Below are positions 45,639 to 57,344 of a stretch of 64,000 nt of DNA, in pieces. This DNA is from Chiua virens. Taxonomy: Eukaryota > Basidiomycota > Agaricomycetes > Boletales > Boletaceae. A program made the translations under genes and the position numbers. Under the pieces are notes generated by a model. The model was not told the DNA's origin and searched no databases. It worked only from the letters and a program-made list of their open reading frames with translations. The stretch's first letter is position 1; each line of letters begins with the position of its first letter. The stretch covers positions 2,604,001-2,668,000 of the forward strand of contig JAHNUO010000003.1 of the NCBI GenBank assembly GCA_019787685.1. Reading direction: 5' to 3'.

Positions 45639-46251
45639 TGAAGGTAATATATCCCGGCTGTAGTGCAATACTCAGGGGGATTGAAAGAAATTGAAAGAGG
45701 GTGAAGGAATGCGATTCCGTTCGACCCAGGGACAACACTGAGTTGGTGAACGACGAATAATGGTTTTTGAGTAGTCCGAGATGAATCCGGGGCGAATCCG
45801 GATTAAAACGGATAGAAAGGCGGACACGGCAGTCCGAATCCGGATCGATAAAACACGAGGAGAGCGAGAGAAAACGAACGTCGACCGAAAACGATGTGAG
45901 ACAGATGCGCACGGGCAAAAGCTACTGTATTTTGTCAATACAGTGAATTTATAGTCCTCGGGAATACCCTCAGACTTGTCCTAAGTAAGGATAATAATAA
46001 AAAGAAGGTTTTCGTACGGTATAAAGTTCGAGAGGCACCCGAATGTCCCTGCAAGGGCTGCATGACATGGTCTAGCCAATGCTAAGTACGAATAAGGAGC
46101 ATCAAAATAAAATAAAAGAGTCCAAGGCAAAATGGGTGCGGATACAGCAATCCGGATGAGTTCGCACAAGCAGACAGATCAGGATCGGGATCGGGTGACG
46201 ACGGGGTGCGGAAACGTGCTATGCGAGCACAGGGAATACCTATTCCCTACA
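45639..46251 (-). repeat. LTR (5' LTR in element orientation)
   Basis: 613 bp, apparently identical to 41808-42420. Its right edge coincides exactly with the start of the right inverted-repeat arm at 46252, inside the last exon of the cargo gene. Confidence 0.9.
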
Positions 46252-48395
46252 ACGCAAAGACCGCATTGACTTTCGTTTTGAGCGTCCCAATGACGACGAA
46301 ACTGCGTCGTCATGGTGATCATAGTTGATCGGAGCCGGTAAGGTCGGTAATAGCTCATTTGGTGGTTGGGTGCCCGAGTCGGATGGCAGACCACGGAACG
46401 AATTGGGTGAGCTTGGGTGAATCTGGGAGAGAGACTGGTTGTTTGTTGCTTGGAATGCAAAGGTATCTCCGCTGTCCAGGGCCCCAAACTGATTAAAGTT
46501 GAAGGTTGAGGCTAGGTACATGTCGCCGAAATCCGTAGACGTGAACGGTTGCGCCATGCTATTACTCAGCAGGGAGGGATTGCCGAGATCTAAGTATTGG
46601 GCCAGAGATGGTGCCTCGTATAGTTGGTTCCAACTTGTGTCGAACTCGGAAAGGAAGTCGTTGTTGCAAGTATTAGGAAACATGCCAGGGATGTGGTCAG
46701 CGAGGGGATGCGATCCGGTTGAGTCGGACGGATACGTGGACTGCACAACCAGGTGGCTGTGGAAGAGTGGCAATCTGCAGTCTGGTGCGAGATTAGACAT
46801 AGGTGGTGTTGCAAGGTTGGTTGTCGTCGGTGTTGCAAGACTCGATGTCGGTGGTGTTGCACGATTTGATGTCGGTGGTGTTGCACGATTTGATGTCGTC
46901 AATGTTGCAAGATTCGACGTCGTCAGTGTTGCACAATTCGATGTCAGCAGTGTTGCAAGATTTGACGTCGGTGACATTGCAAGGTGAGAGCTGGTGGGAG
47001 TTACAGGATGAGAAGGGCTCAGTATTGCAAGGTCCGACGAAGTGAGTATTGCAGCATTCGAAAGGGATGACGTAGTGCCTGATGTGGGGAAAGGAATATA
47101 AATATTGGTGGGCGTTCCGTATGTTAACCATCTTCCTTACCTGCCAGTGTGTCGATATCTGCTACATCGTCTCCATCGTCATCTATGTCCAAGTCACTGC
47201 CGTTGGCGTCCGCGTCACCGTCCGCATCTGCGTCACCACCATCTACATCACCATTCACCTCACCGCTGCCCTCACCCGAGTCTGTGTTGCTGTTCCCTTC
47301 TAGCTCGTCTGATGTTTGATCTCCTTCGCCTTCGTCAAGGCCCCGATCCTCCATTGACGATGCCTCACTGGTCACTATCAATTCATGTTGTTAGTAAGAC
47401 TTGGTTACGAGGATTGTTGTGTGAACTAACCTGCACATACGTGGCTCAGGAATTCACCGAATGCATCCACAACCTCGCTGTCAAACTTAGGGTAGACCTC
47501 CACAAAGTCTAACCCTTCCTTCGTTTTTCTGGCATGTAGACTATGATTCACATCAGTAAGTCAAAACATTGGGTGTTAACTATAACTCACGTCGTGATAA
47601 TGTTCCCTCCTTGTGGGTCCAGGGGATCTGGACCTCCCATCAATACAGTGAACTTCCAACCCGTCTTCTCACCCAAGTGATTGATCACTCGTTGGAGAGC
47701 GGGCCCGCACTGTTGGATGTTGCTATACAAATCGTATTGGCACCGTCATAAATACATCTTGGATGAGCCACTTACCTGCGTAGCACGATACGGTCAATGT
47801 TGACCACATCATCTGGTCCAGTGTCAGTTTGACACCCTTTCAAGTTGTTCATCTTCTGATCGTCGCTGATCCTTTTTACCTCTTCCTTGATTTCAAGGGA
47901 TTCAGCGTCAAACATTGAACGGATTTTCCAGTTGACTTCAGCGATCGACATCCCTTTGGATATCTCTGGCTGGATGCGCGTCTTGTAGTAAAATTTCGAA
48001 TATACTTCCCATGGTTGCTGAGTTCGCTTCTTCGGCTTCAACAGGTTGTCCATGATCTTCATCGTCTTGGCATTTGCTGAGCGGCTTTCCCCTGCGCCGG
48101 CATGCCAATGCAGCCAACGCCGAAGCTGCAGTTGGCGTTGCGCGATGGCATCAGCAAGAACTTTGGTCTGTTCAGCCGTCAAGGAAATAGTGTCAGCGAC
48201 GCCAGGAAGTGCGTATTGACGCTCTGGCCACTTCCTGAACCATCTCTGGTAGAGGGCGGGCCAGTTCTTGGTATAGTTCCGACCGCCGATTTGCTTGAAT
48301 ACCGTTAGCTCATCTTGAAGGAACTTTTTCTGTTCCTTGGTTGTCCATTCTTGAGGCATCTGCTGATCAGTGAGTAAATGTACGTCTCTAGCCAT
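46252..48395 (-). pseudogene. KDZ 676-residue cargo gene, 3'-truncated by LTR element
   Basis: Same exon structure as the left copy read on the minus strand (start 48395), but coding is cut after SMRSLR. The frame then enters the LTR and stops within about four codons (46240). The 36 C-terminal residues with the basic GKENHSRQKGLKAGK segment are lost. No internal difference to the left copy was seen. Confidence 0.8.
46777..46968 (-). repeat. 24-bp minisatellite, right copy
   Basis: Mirror of 36391-36582, same number and order of units. Confidence 0.75.
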
Positions 48396-48912
48396 TCCTT
48401 GGTACTGACCTCTCTTGAGGAATGTGATAGAGGCGATACGTATAATATCCGTCGTATGGTATTAGCGGGGGGTCGTGAAGCGCAGAAAAAGTTATGCCTC
48501 GCGTCTAGATATAGGATCAGTAGAATGAGCACAAACAAAAACATATCAACGAGAATGCGTTCAACGAAAACAAATCAACAAACATGTGTTCAACAAGAAT
48601 GCGTCACCGTGTTCAACAAACGCGCCAAAGTAGGAGTGGCCAGTCTACCACCGATACTACCACCGATACTACCACCGATGATGACTTGGCACAGTTACCA
48701 CAAATGCGTCCAACGAAGGGGCCAAAGTGAGGATAGCAACCCAGTGCATTGGCAACCACTTGACATATGCAAAATTCCGGGCTCCATCAATAACCATACG
48801 AGGTTTAGTATCATATATGTCAAAAAATGGACGTTCACCTAGCTATGTATGGAGACAGTGGGTCCGAAATGAAGAGTTCATGTAGTCGTTCATATGAATG
48901 AGACCTGGGTAT

Positions 48913-49732
48913 CTACAATGTAATCTCGGGAGCCACCTGATACAGCAACAATCCTCTGTGCGCTAGATCACTCACATCGGCTCCTTCCATTGCGCTCATA
49001 AGCAGGTCCTCGAGAGCTTTGACAATGCTACGGATGGATTTCTGAGTGATACTCTCCTGGACGTCAGCGCATATGGTCTGGTCACTAGAGGACCAGGCTA
49101 GCTTCCGTAGATGATTGTCCAGATCTGTGACGGAATCGAGAGTATCACTGATGTCTTTGTAATCACCGGATGCAATGAAACCCTCACAGAGAGATTGTAT
49201 GCGGCAACGTGAAGAGTTTCCGATGATATTCTTGAGTGAATCTTCGATGCTTGACTCTGAATCACCTGGGTTGTTGTTTCTACAAGCCTAGTCAGTACAT
49301 TGTTCCATGTAGTTCACCACAACTGACCGAGCGCTTGGACGATTCTTTGCCAGTGTGCCACGAGGGCGCCCTGGACTGCTGGGGTGGTCAGACTGTGAAA
49401 CCGTGATTAGTTGAGAACCTACCGACGTACAAGCAGTGGATCCTTGGAAGAAGGTTCACCCAGGAGTGGAACCTGAGCAGGCTGCTTTGTAGTTCTACTA
49501 GTAAGACCGTGATTAGTAAAACGATGCTATCAACCGAGCATACCACCTTGTCTCCTTGCATTTTGCAGCACGTTGACCGTTGATCGCAGACCAATTCCTT
49601 GAGAGTGTGTACAGGTTTAGCGGGTAATCGTTCCTGTGTGATGCAGACGTACTTTTCATAGTACTTGGCACGATATTGCCGAGCAGCCAAAACTTTCCCC
49701 TCCGGGCTTGTGTGTATCTTCGGACGACCCAT
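48913..49732 (-). CDS. KDZ GRP-motif cargo protein, right copy
   Basis: Mirror of the gene at 33627-34446, start 49732 and stop 48913, with the same introns and the same GRP motifs. No sequence difference was noticed. Whether it is expressed is unknown. It lies upstream of and divergent from the right transposase copy. Confidence 0.55.
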
Positions 49733-50991
49733 TGGAACTATTATACTGTTTTAGTTCATGGTGAAACTCAATGTGAAACGAGGAGACAGACGTACCCTCA
49801 GGCCCTAGAGCGAGGGTGAAAATGGGAGAAGTACGGCCTAATTGAAGTGGCTATGTTGACTTGGGTTTCTCTTCAGCTCAATTTCGTGCGCCTCGTAGGA
49901 GATTTACTCAAACAACTGGTTATTGAACTTCATGGACATCTCGAACTTCGCCGCACATGAAAGTGAGTCTTTCCAGTGTATTTGTATTTCGAATCTCAGG
50001 GATGGCATAGCGACATTGCGAGCTATCCGTCACCGCAGCTCACGGTAGGAGATTTACTCAAACGGCGACATATTGTTGCATTTCACGTATGTCTTGATCT
50101 TTACTGCTGAACCACTAAAGCAAGTCTTTCTAGTTCATTTGTGTCTCAAGTCCCAACTTGAAGCATGGCATAGCAACATTGCAAACTATCTGTCACAGTA
50201 ATTCAGGAATCAAGAGCGTGCACATCTCGAGCCTCTGGGTCTGCTAAATGAGTCTTTCCAGCCTACTCGTGTGTTGAATCTCAAGAATGGCGTCTTTCCA
50301 GTTCATTTGCACCTCGAATCTCACACTCGATTAGCAACGCAAACTATCTATCGCAGCCATTCAGTAGCAAGGAGTGTGCACCTTTCGAGCTTCAGGCTTG
50401 TTGGGTGAGTCTTTCCAGCTTGGTTGTGTCTCAAATCTCAAGCATGGTATGGCAGTATTACTAGTACGAACTGTTGCAGCAACTCAGGGGCGAGGAATGC
50501 ATTCGGTTCCACTTGGTTCCGCTGGAAGACACGACTACACGGACATCTTGCGTAGGTATTGCAAGATTGTTTGCGCCACCCTATCTACCCTGCTAACTCA
50601 GTGTGACATACAGGTTATCGCCCATAACTTAATTGCGCCAAAATGTATGCATTCGGTTTCACTTGATTCCATCGGAAGACATGACTACATGGATGTCTTG
50701 TGTAGGTACTGCAAAATCGTTTGCGCCACTCTATCTACCCTGCTAACTCAGCATGTTGTATAGGTTATCGTCCACAACCTGATCGCACAAGGTTAAGTTC
50801 AATGTGAACAAAGTGTGGGCAAGATAAGCAAACAATGTCGGTGACAATCTATCTTACGTTGCGGTTCTTTTCAGGGTCTTCATGAAGGCGATACTCTCAA
50901 CAACACAAATGGGGTGTGCGAACGACGCACAGGCAAAGCTCTTGCAAGAATAGACTTACGGGTTACCAACGATCACACTTGGATGACGTGA
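49733..50991. repeat. Tandem repeats between divergent KDZ genes, right copy
   Basis: Mirror of 32368-33626, with the duplicated 150-bp unit at about 50490-50780 and the more degenerate series at about 49880-50460. Confidence 0.6.
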
Positions 50992-51003
50992 TTGCGTTTG
51001 GCC

Positions 51004-54000
51004 ATGTTGCTGGGCCATGCGAAACTTCAGTTCAAGCCCATGAAGGGCTTCAAGGTTTACTGCAGACAAGAGGTCCATTCGCTTGAGGCAACAAGATGGC
51101 ACACGAAGCTCAGGACCGAAGATTCAGGTGCCATACATTTGACAAAAAAGCTGTACAAAGCACCCAAGGCTGCTATCCGGGTTGTTTCCCGAGTCCCTTC
51201 GCCACCGCAAATGCTTCTTATCGACTCGATGCACCCTCTTGGCTCTGTCGACAATCTTCCCGAGAGCATTGACCTAGATATCCTCGGTCACATGCCGAGG
51301 CAGCTTCAATCATCGGTAAGTTTATTTTCTCTTGGCATTACCCACTTTTTTGCCCTGCTAATTGAAATAATCGGAAGGATTTCCCAATTCTTGGTTGGGT
51401 CGAACGGGATCGTGAACAGTTTCTTTCCGAATTAATCCGTTTGGAAGGACGGTGTGGGATTCACACGTGCAGCGTTTGCAAGATCAACCCTGCAATATAT
51501 CGTTGCAATGACTGCCTGACCCTCGATTTACACTGTCAAGACTGCATCTTGTCAAAGCATGTCAGTCATCCACTGCACAGAATCAAGGTATTGTCAAGTA
51601 TTTTTCGTGCAATGAAACAGTATTGACTCGGAGCCTTTAAGAAATGGCAGGGCTCGTATTGGGTTCAGACGTCGCTCAAGGAACTTGGCCTTGTAATCCA
51701 GTTGGGCCATCCAATGGGGATGTCATGTTGCTTGCCCAAGGTGCCACATTCGGATGATTTCACGATTATCCATGGCAATGGAATTCACTCGGTAGCATTG
51801 CGATTTTGTGGCTGTGAAACCGCTGATCCGCTCGTTCAGCAACTTCTCCGCTATAGGCTATTTCCTGCAAGCACAGACAAGCCTTGCTCTGTGGCAACGT
51901 TCAGTCTTCTAGAAGAGTACCATCTTCTCTCACTCGAGTCCAAGGTGTCTGCTTACCACTATTACACGACACTTGCGCGTCTCGGTGACAATGCGGGACT
52001 ATGTCCCCCAAAGGTGATTATTTGTTTCGATGGCAACGCTTATACTAACACTTTTCAGGAGCGTTATGAGCAATTCTTACGGATGGCACGCGAATGGCGC
52101 CACCTCAAAAATGCTCAAACGGTCAGGGCGCAGTCACGATCCCAGTGGTGTGGGGAATACAAAGGGTGGAGAGTGCGCTCTCCTCTGTCCTGCGTGTCCA
52201 CAACCAGGCAAGAACCTTCCAGACGATTGGGACAAGGCCCCAAAAGACGAGCAGTAAGTCACATGCAAGTGGTTAGGCTACTCTAAGCCGGTACTAATTC
52301 ATTTAAGGTGGCTATATGCGCTTTTTATCGCGCTCGATGCGAATTTCCGTTTGAAGCGCAGAGCAATTTCCCAGGATGCCGTTGACCCCAGCCTTGGCAA
52401 CGGTTGGTCATATTTCGTGGAGGAACAGTCATACAAAGGATATTTGCAAAGTTCCTCAAATAGATTGCAAGAGGTATTACTTGTTCGCATGCCACACAGC
52501 AATTACTAATATTAACTAGTACAGAAAAGCGCATGCAATAGTCACAGTGCTGTGAACAGCGCAGAAATGAAGGTCTCGAAAGGCCTAGCGGCCTCTGGCG
52601 TGGGGAGTATCTGTTGTGCACGTCACGAAATGAAACTGCCATGTGGTGTGGGCGATTTGCAAAAGGGTGAACGGTACATACATTTCGAATTCTTTAGACC
52701 ACGCTCAACCCTTCGTTCTAGCTACACAAATATGGATTATCTTTTTTTCTCTGTTGTCAAGGACAACCCTCTCCTGCGCCTCAATATTTCATATGACATT
52801 GTCTGCCAGTGGACACGGAACCTGTGGGAACGAATGAAGATGTTTCCAGAACACATGCGCTTCCGTCACGAGGAGAAGAAAATAGTCGCGTTCGTCCCAA
52901 AGTTTCACCTACCAGCACATGTGGCAGAGTGCCAGTGGAAGTATTCGTTTAATTTCATCAAAGGTGTTGGTCAGACTGACGGTGAGGCCCCAGAACGTGC
53001 ATGGTCGATGCTTAATGCCACTGCATCGAGCACGAAAGAAATGGGCCCTGGTCATCGACAGGACACCCTTGATGATCTTATCGGAGATACTAATTGGAAG
53101 AAGTTCATCGGAATTGGTAAGTTACAACCACATTTGTGTCGCACTGGTGCCTTATTCCTTGCCAAACAGGTGAATCAATTCTTCTCAAACTCAAAGAAGC
53201 TGTACCAGAGCGAAGCGAGCATCGTGAAATCCTGTGCGAATTGGAAGATTGCCTATCGATGCAATATGGCGAATCACTCAAGAAATGGAAACTGGATTTT
53301 GAGGCATGGGAGAACGATATGTCGAAGCCGAACCCATTTGAGGTCAAATCTCATTGTACGTACTCTTTCGATCCTTCATCACGACCAGATAGGTATACTC
53401 AAACTACCTAGTCGTCAGCCAGGCAAGCATGCGTCTCCAGCTGTCCAAGGATGATGCGCAAGTCACAAGTAGCGCTCCCATCCATCCCGATATCAGTGCG
53501 AGCGCCCTAATCAGCTCTGGGATAGACTTAGAGGACCAACAGTGAGTCGTTAGTGTCATGGCGTTACAAAATGTAAATGAGATAATCGTCTTTCTAAGAC
53601 GCCACCTTCGTCTTGAGATGAAAAAACTCGGGCCGCATGCCACAGAACGCCAAAAATACCATCTCCAACAGCGTAGCAATGTACTGATGAGAAGAATGGA
53701 ATCTTGGACAGTAGTCCAAGATTCGTACATGCCGTACGTCATGTCCCTACGGGCCGAGGACTCGCAAGAAGATACAACTCCTGGCCGACGGGCGGAGGAG
53801 TATTCCCTCTGGCTACCATCAATGCTTGGACATAGACTCTCATGTGACACCAAACTCCAAGAGATCGAATGGAAGCTTCGTGTTGGTCAAGCATATGACG
53901 CCTTGGAGGAGCTCCAACAAGCACTGCGCACACGAGCTTATTTGTTGCGCTTCAAAGATAGATTTTTGCGGGGACAGGGCCCCAACACACGTGCGCGCAA

Positions 54001-54654
54001 CTCCCTCAAGTTGGTGGATGCGAAGGTGGATGCGAGTGCCGAGAAGTACCGTGTGGCGTATCATGCTCTGCTTGCGTTATCCTCACCCCTTGGCAAGACG
54101 GGGTGGCAAGGAACTTTTCGGTTTCTTCAAGATCGTGACATACGTCCACTGTCTGCGGGTATCGAAGATCACACAAGTGAGGGGCGAAGACGACTATTGT
54201 GAATCTGGTTAGTAGGTGGCTACGGTGAAGAGACCGCTAGGACTGACTCGGATGAAGACAAAAACATCCAGGATGGTATGTCATGTTGAATATGTATTCC
54301 CTTGATCTTATCGTTGTCTCAGCTGTTCGTTTGGAGTGGTGCAAAACACGTGCTCGAGCAGATTGATGGGCTGAGGAAGTCGACTTATTAGTGGAGGAGC
54401 AGCGCCGGGTTTTACAATTCCTCCGTTGGCAGCAAGCCTGGTGGCTGAACAAACAAACGCTGATTGAGACGGACGATACATCACTCAAGGAGGGACTCGT
54501 TGCATATGCCTTGTGACAGGCAGCCCTCAGGCATGGGTTGGAGACGCACTTTAGACGGATGTGGCAGGACACGCAGAAGTATATTGAACTCGGCGGCGAT
54601 CACCATACCGTAGGTGACTCACCAAGTATGCCATCACCGTCTTTTTGTCATTAG
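51004..54654 (+). pseudogene. KDZ transposase, decayed (right copy)
   Basis: Same blocks as the left copy read on the plus strand: CxC2 cluster at about 51460-51590, the YHLLSLESKVSAYHYYTTL block near 51920-51970, DANFRLKRR near 52340, GLAASGVGS at about 52575, GVGDLQKGERY at about 52650, FVPKFHLPAH at about 52895, GQTDGEAPERAW at about 52970 and the C-terminal RRVLQFLRWQ block at about 54400. The same three TGA codons occur at 54200-54202, 54364-54366 and 54514-54516; the frame ends with TAG at 54652. The ATG at 51004 is a guess; an upstream exon is possible. The shared stops mean that decay preceded the duplication. One synonymous difference to the left copy was seen, at 53884. Confidence 0.8.
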
Positions 54655-55610
54655 TTCCTATAATCTATTGTACTATGAGAATTTTCAGCCTGCAAAAGAC
54701 AACAGTGAGGTCGCGTGCACGAAGTCTTGCAAATTGGGTGACAGCATCAAGTCACGGACATCTTGCAAAGCCCAGTGGCAGATTCCCTGGATGTAATCTT
54801 GCCTCATTGCACCTGCATGCACACAACACGTTGACGGATCCACATAATGACTGTATGAACCCTCTCTACGTCCTCACCACCTCGCTGCACCTGATAAGCA
54901 GAGGGGTATAAAAGGCTAAAGGTGTGTGCCCATGTATCTTAATTTTTGAGACCTCCTGTTCACGCGCCACCTCACTATTCCCTGTGTTGTCGGGATTGCC
55001 CCCACAACCACAACCCGCCACCTCACCTACTATTATCAATGGCTATGAAGACTGTCGAGGTACTGTACCGTTCACTCGCCGTCAGGCTCCCAATACCCCT
55101 TCATCATGCTCACCGTTTCTTTCTGTAGCACCATCCGCACCATCCCCAATACGTCCATGTCAACAACTATGAAGGTTGTCGAGACGGTATGGTTAACACC
55201 CATCACGCCTACCCTTCTGTACTCACTGTCATCACCTGCAGTCATGGTGCCGTCAGCATTGTCCCCACATCCACCACTATCTCTACAGCTATGATTACTG
55301 TCGAGTGCGCCCGGGCCAGTGTGCCACACCCAACTTTCCTTTGCTTTCGGCACTCATTACTAGTAGTAGTACAACTTGATCTTATTACTGTAGACTAGGA
55401 ACATATGTTTAATCTGCATGGTGTACAGAAAAGTGGGAATTCATTGCATGTCAATTGATGTTATGGACGGACGCACAACCACCACCCCCCAGCCACCAAC
55501 GACACGACGATGAAGCAACATCATCAATGGCCCAGCACTATCAACGACACCACCGCGCAACTGCACGCACCCATACTATGAGTGCGGGTATACCTGCATG
55601 GATTGCGGGT

Positions 55611-56305
55611 CAGAAGCAACCACACAACGTGCTAATCGCGCGCATTGTGTGGTTGCTTCTGCATGTTCAGTCACCTTTGTCCCGTCCCTGTCCCTGTCGT
55701 CGCCTTGTTGCCCTTCGTCACCATGACCCTCGTTGCCATCCTCGTTCTCGCCCACCCTCCCTGCTCACATCTGTGTCACCATCACCATTGCCATCACCAT
55801 TGCCCACCCCACCCCCACCCGCTCCGGTTCACGTACAAACACGAACACGAACACTTTTTGTGTTTGTGTTTGTACGTGAGTGTCCCTTCGTCCCTTCACC
55901 CTTGCCCTCCCGCCTCAGTTGTCGACCATCGCCCACCGTACCCACTCCCGTACGAATGCAAACGTGAACACTTGCCAGTGTCGCGTTCGTGTTTGTTTTT
56001 GTACGTGAGCAGTGCATGCGCTTCCCCTCGCCCCCACCATGCCTTCACCTCACCCTCGACCTCATCCATCCCCACCAACTCCATTCACATACGAACATAA
56101 ACACAAACGCGTCGTTGTCGCATTCGTGTTCGTGTTCACATGTGAATGGAACTTGAACACAGATTGCCGTTGTTGACCCACCTCACCATCACCACTGTCG
56201 ACACTCGCCCACCCCCCGGGCCACTGGCAGCAACACCCATCCACATATGAACGCACAATCACAAACACAAACGCAACGCACAAACAGTGCGTTTGTGTTC
56301 GTGAT
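55611..56305. repeat. Hairpin array, right copy
   Basis: Mirror of 27054-27748, with five inverted repeats sharing ACAAACAC / GTGTTTGT cores in four of them. Confidence 0.75.
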
Positions 56306-57029
56306 CTCGCGCTCTCACCTCGGATCTGTGGGTGTACCCGCACGCTGGTGATGGATATGGGTAGGGGCGCAGGCACGGGTTTTCAGCAGGCACGGGTGCG
56401 TGTACCACGCCAGGTACTACCTGAGGGTATACCCTAAAACGGGAGAACAGAAGTGAGTCACATATGGGGATCTTGCAATACATAGAATTGCAGGGCCCGG
56501 TAGTGGGGAGAGGAGGTGGTGTGGTGTTGCAAGATTGTGTACGAAGTCTTGCAAAACAGGCGAATAGTGTCGAGTCACATAGTACGGGCGTCTTGCAATA
56601 CATGGGTTGCAGGGCCTTAGTGGGAGAGGAGGTGGTGTAGTCACGATGTTGCAAGATTGTGTGCACAGAGGCTTGCAAGATGGGCAAACAGCATCAAGTC
56701 GCGTTCGGGCGTCTTGCAATACATAGACCGACTCGGACACAATAGGCAACAACAATCAACATCACACGGAGTGCGACACACCGTCCAATACCATATTGCA
56801 AGGTCATAGATGCTGCGGGCGGGTATCTTGCAAGCTAGTACCAATGGGTGACAGGAATGGGATGGTATTGCAAGACACTGGCAGACTCGGAGGGTGTTGC
56901 AAAATACCAGCAATAGGGATTGCAGTACACTACTACTGTATCTAATGGGTGGGAACTTGTCCGTGTTTCGTGCAAAATGACCTAACACTGATTGCCGGGT
57001 GTTTTGCAATAATGCCTCAGGATCGGGTG

Positions 57030-57344
57030 TATCATCAACTACCTACCTTACCTTCCACTTTGCTCCGTGTATTGCAATACCCTTCTTGCCAACTTGAATG
57101 TGAGAGCGTATATCAAGGGCAGTGGAGCGACACACTATATAGAGATGGACTTGTTTTCGACAACATTACCCCGGGCGTACGAAAGTATGGAGGCCGATGA
57201 GCAGCAGGAGGCGTCATTGTCTGTCCCCTCTGCCAAAGAGGTACGTTTCTCTTCCAAATTCTGCGTGATTATCTCATTGAATGATGACCGTCACCACGAC
57301 AGGAGAAAAAATCTGGCACGGAACCTCAGAGTGCCCGTTCCTGA
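57030..57344 (+). pseudogene. DUF6534 gene, 3' part
   Basis: Directly outside the right KDZ terminus the plus strand reads IINYLPYLPLCSVYCNTLLA then NLNVRAYIKG, the conserved DUF6534 C-terminal helix and its F/PL..VY.N(S/T)LLA.LN.R signature. It continues EMDLFSTTLPRAYE and SVPSAKE, then an intron (57241-57302), then EKKSGTEPQSARS and a TGA at 57342. No upstream DUF6534 exons occur on this side because KDZ sequence precedes it. It supplies exactly the part missing from the minus-strand fragment at 38130-39680. Possibly the other half of the same gene; a different paralogue cannot be excluded. Confidence 0.7.

Larger units (their letters stand above)
41808..46251 (-). mobile_element. Non-autonomous gag-only LTR retrotransposon (TR-GAG type)
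   Basis: Two 613-bp direct repeats, 41808-42420 and 45639-46251 (offset 3831), begin TGAAGG and end CTACA, the TG..CA signature; I saw no difference between them. The only long ORF inside is gag-like and on the minus strand, so the element reads right to left. Next to the 5' LTR (right copy) lies CTCGCGGTGGGCTCCA (about 45621-45636), which is complementary to a plausible primer-binding site and resembles a tRNA 3' end, possibly tRNA-Lys. No protease, reverse transcriptase, RNase H or integrase motif is visible in the 3.2-kb interior. The flanks (CGCGT and ACGCA) are not a direct target-site duplication. Confidence 0.85.
46252..57029 (-). mobile_element. KDZ transposon, second inverted copy, truncated
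   Basis: Reverse complement of 26330-37107, length 10,778 bp. It lacks the counterpart of 37108-38129, so it has only one terminus (GATCGGGTG at 57029). The missing end is replaced by the LTR element. It contains the same transposase, GRP-motif gene, 3'-truncated 676-residue gene, hairpins and repeats. Mobility on its own is unlikely because one terminus is missing. Confidence 0.85.
46252..57029 (-). repeat. Right arm of the 10.8-kb inverted repeat
   Basis: Pairs with 26330-37107 (position sum 83359) with no indel and four noticed mismatches, each a C/T or G/A change where one arm has CpG. Confidence 0.95.

Noticed and set aside
26330..57029. Starship-like giant element
   Set aside because: No DUF3435 tyrosine recombinase; Starships are known from Pezizomycotina, while the enzyme here is a KDZ transposase.
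26330..57029. Simple fold-back assembly artefact
   Set aside because: Not excluded, but less likely. The loop contains unique sequence, the arms differ at CpG sites only, and the outer flanks carry different genes. Long reads would decide.
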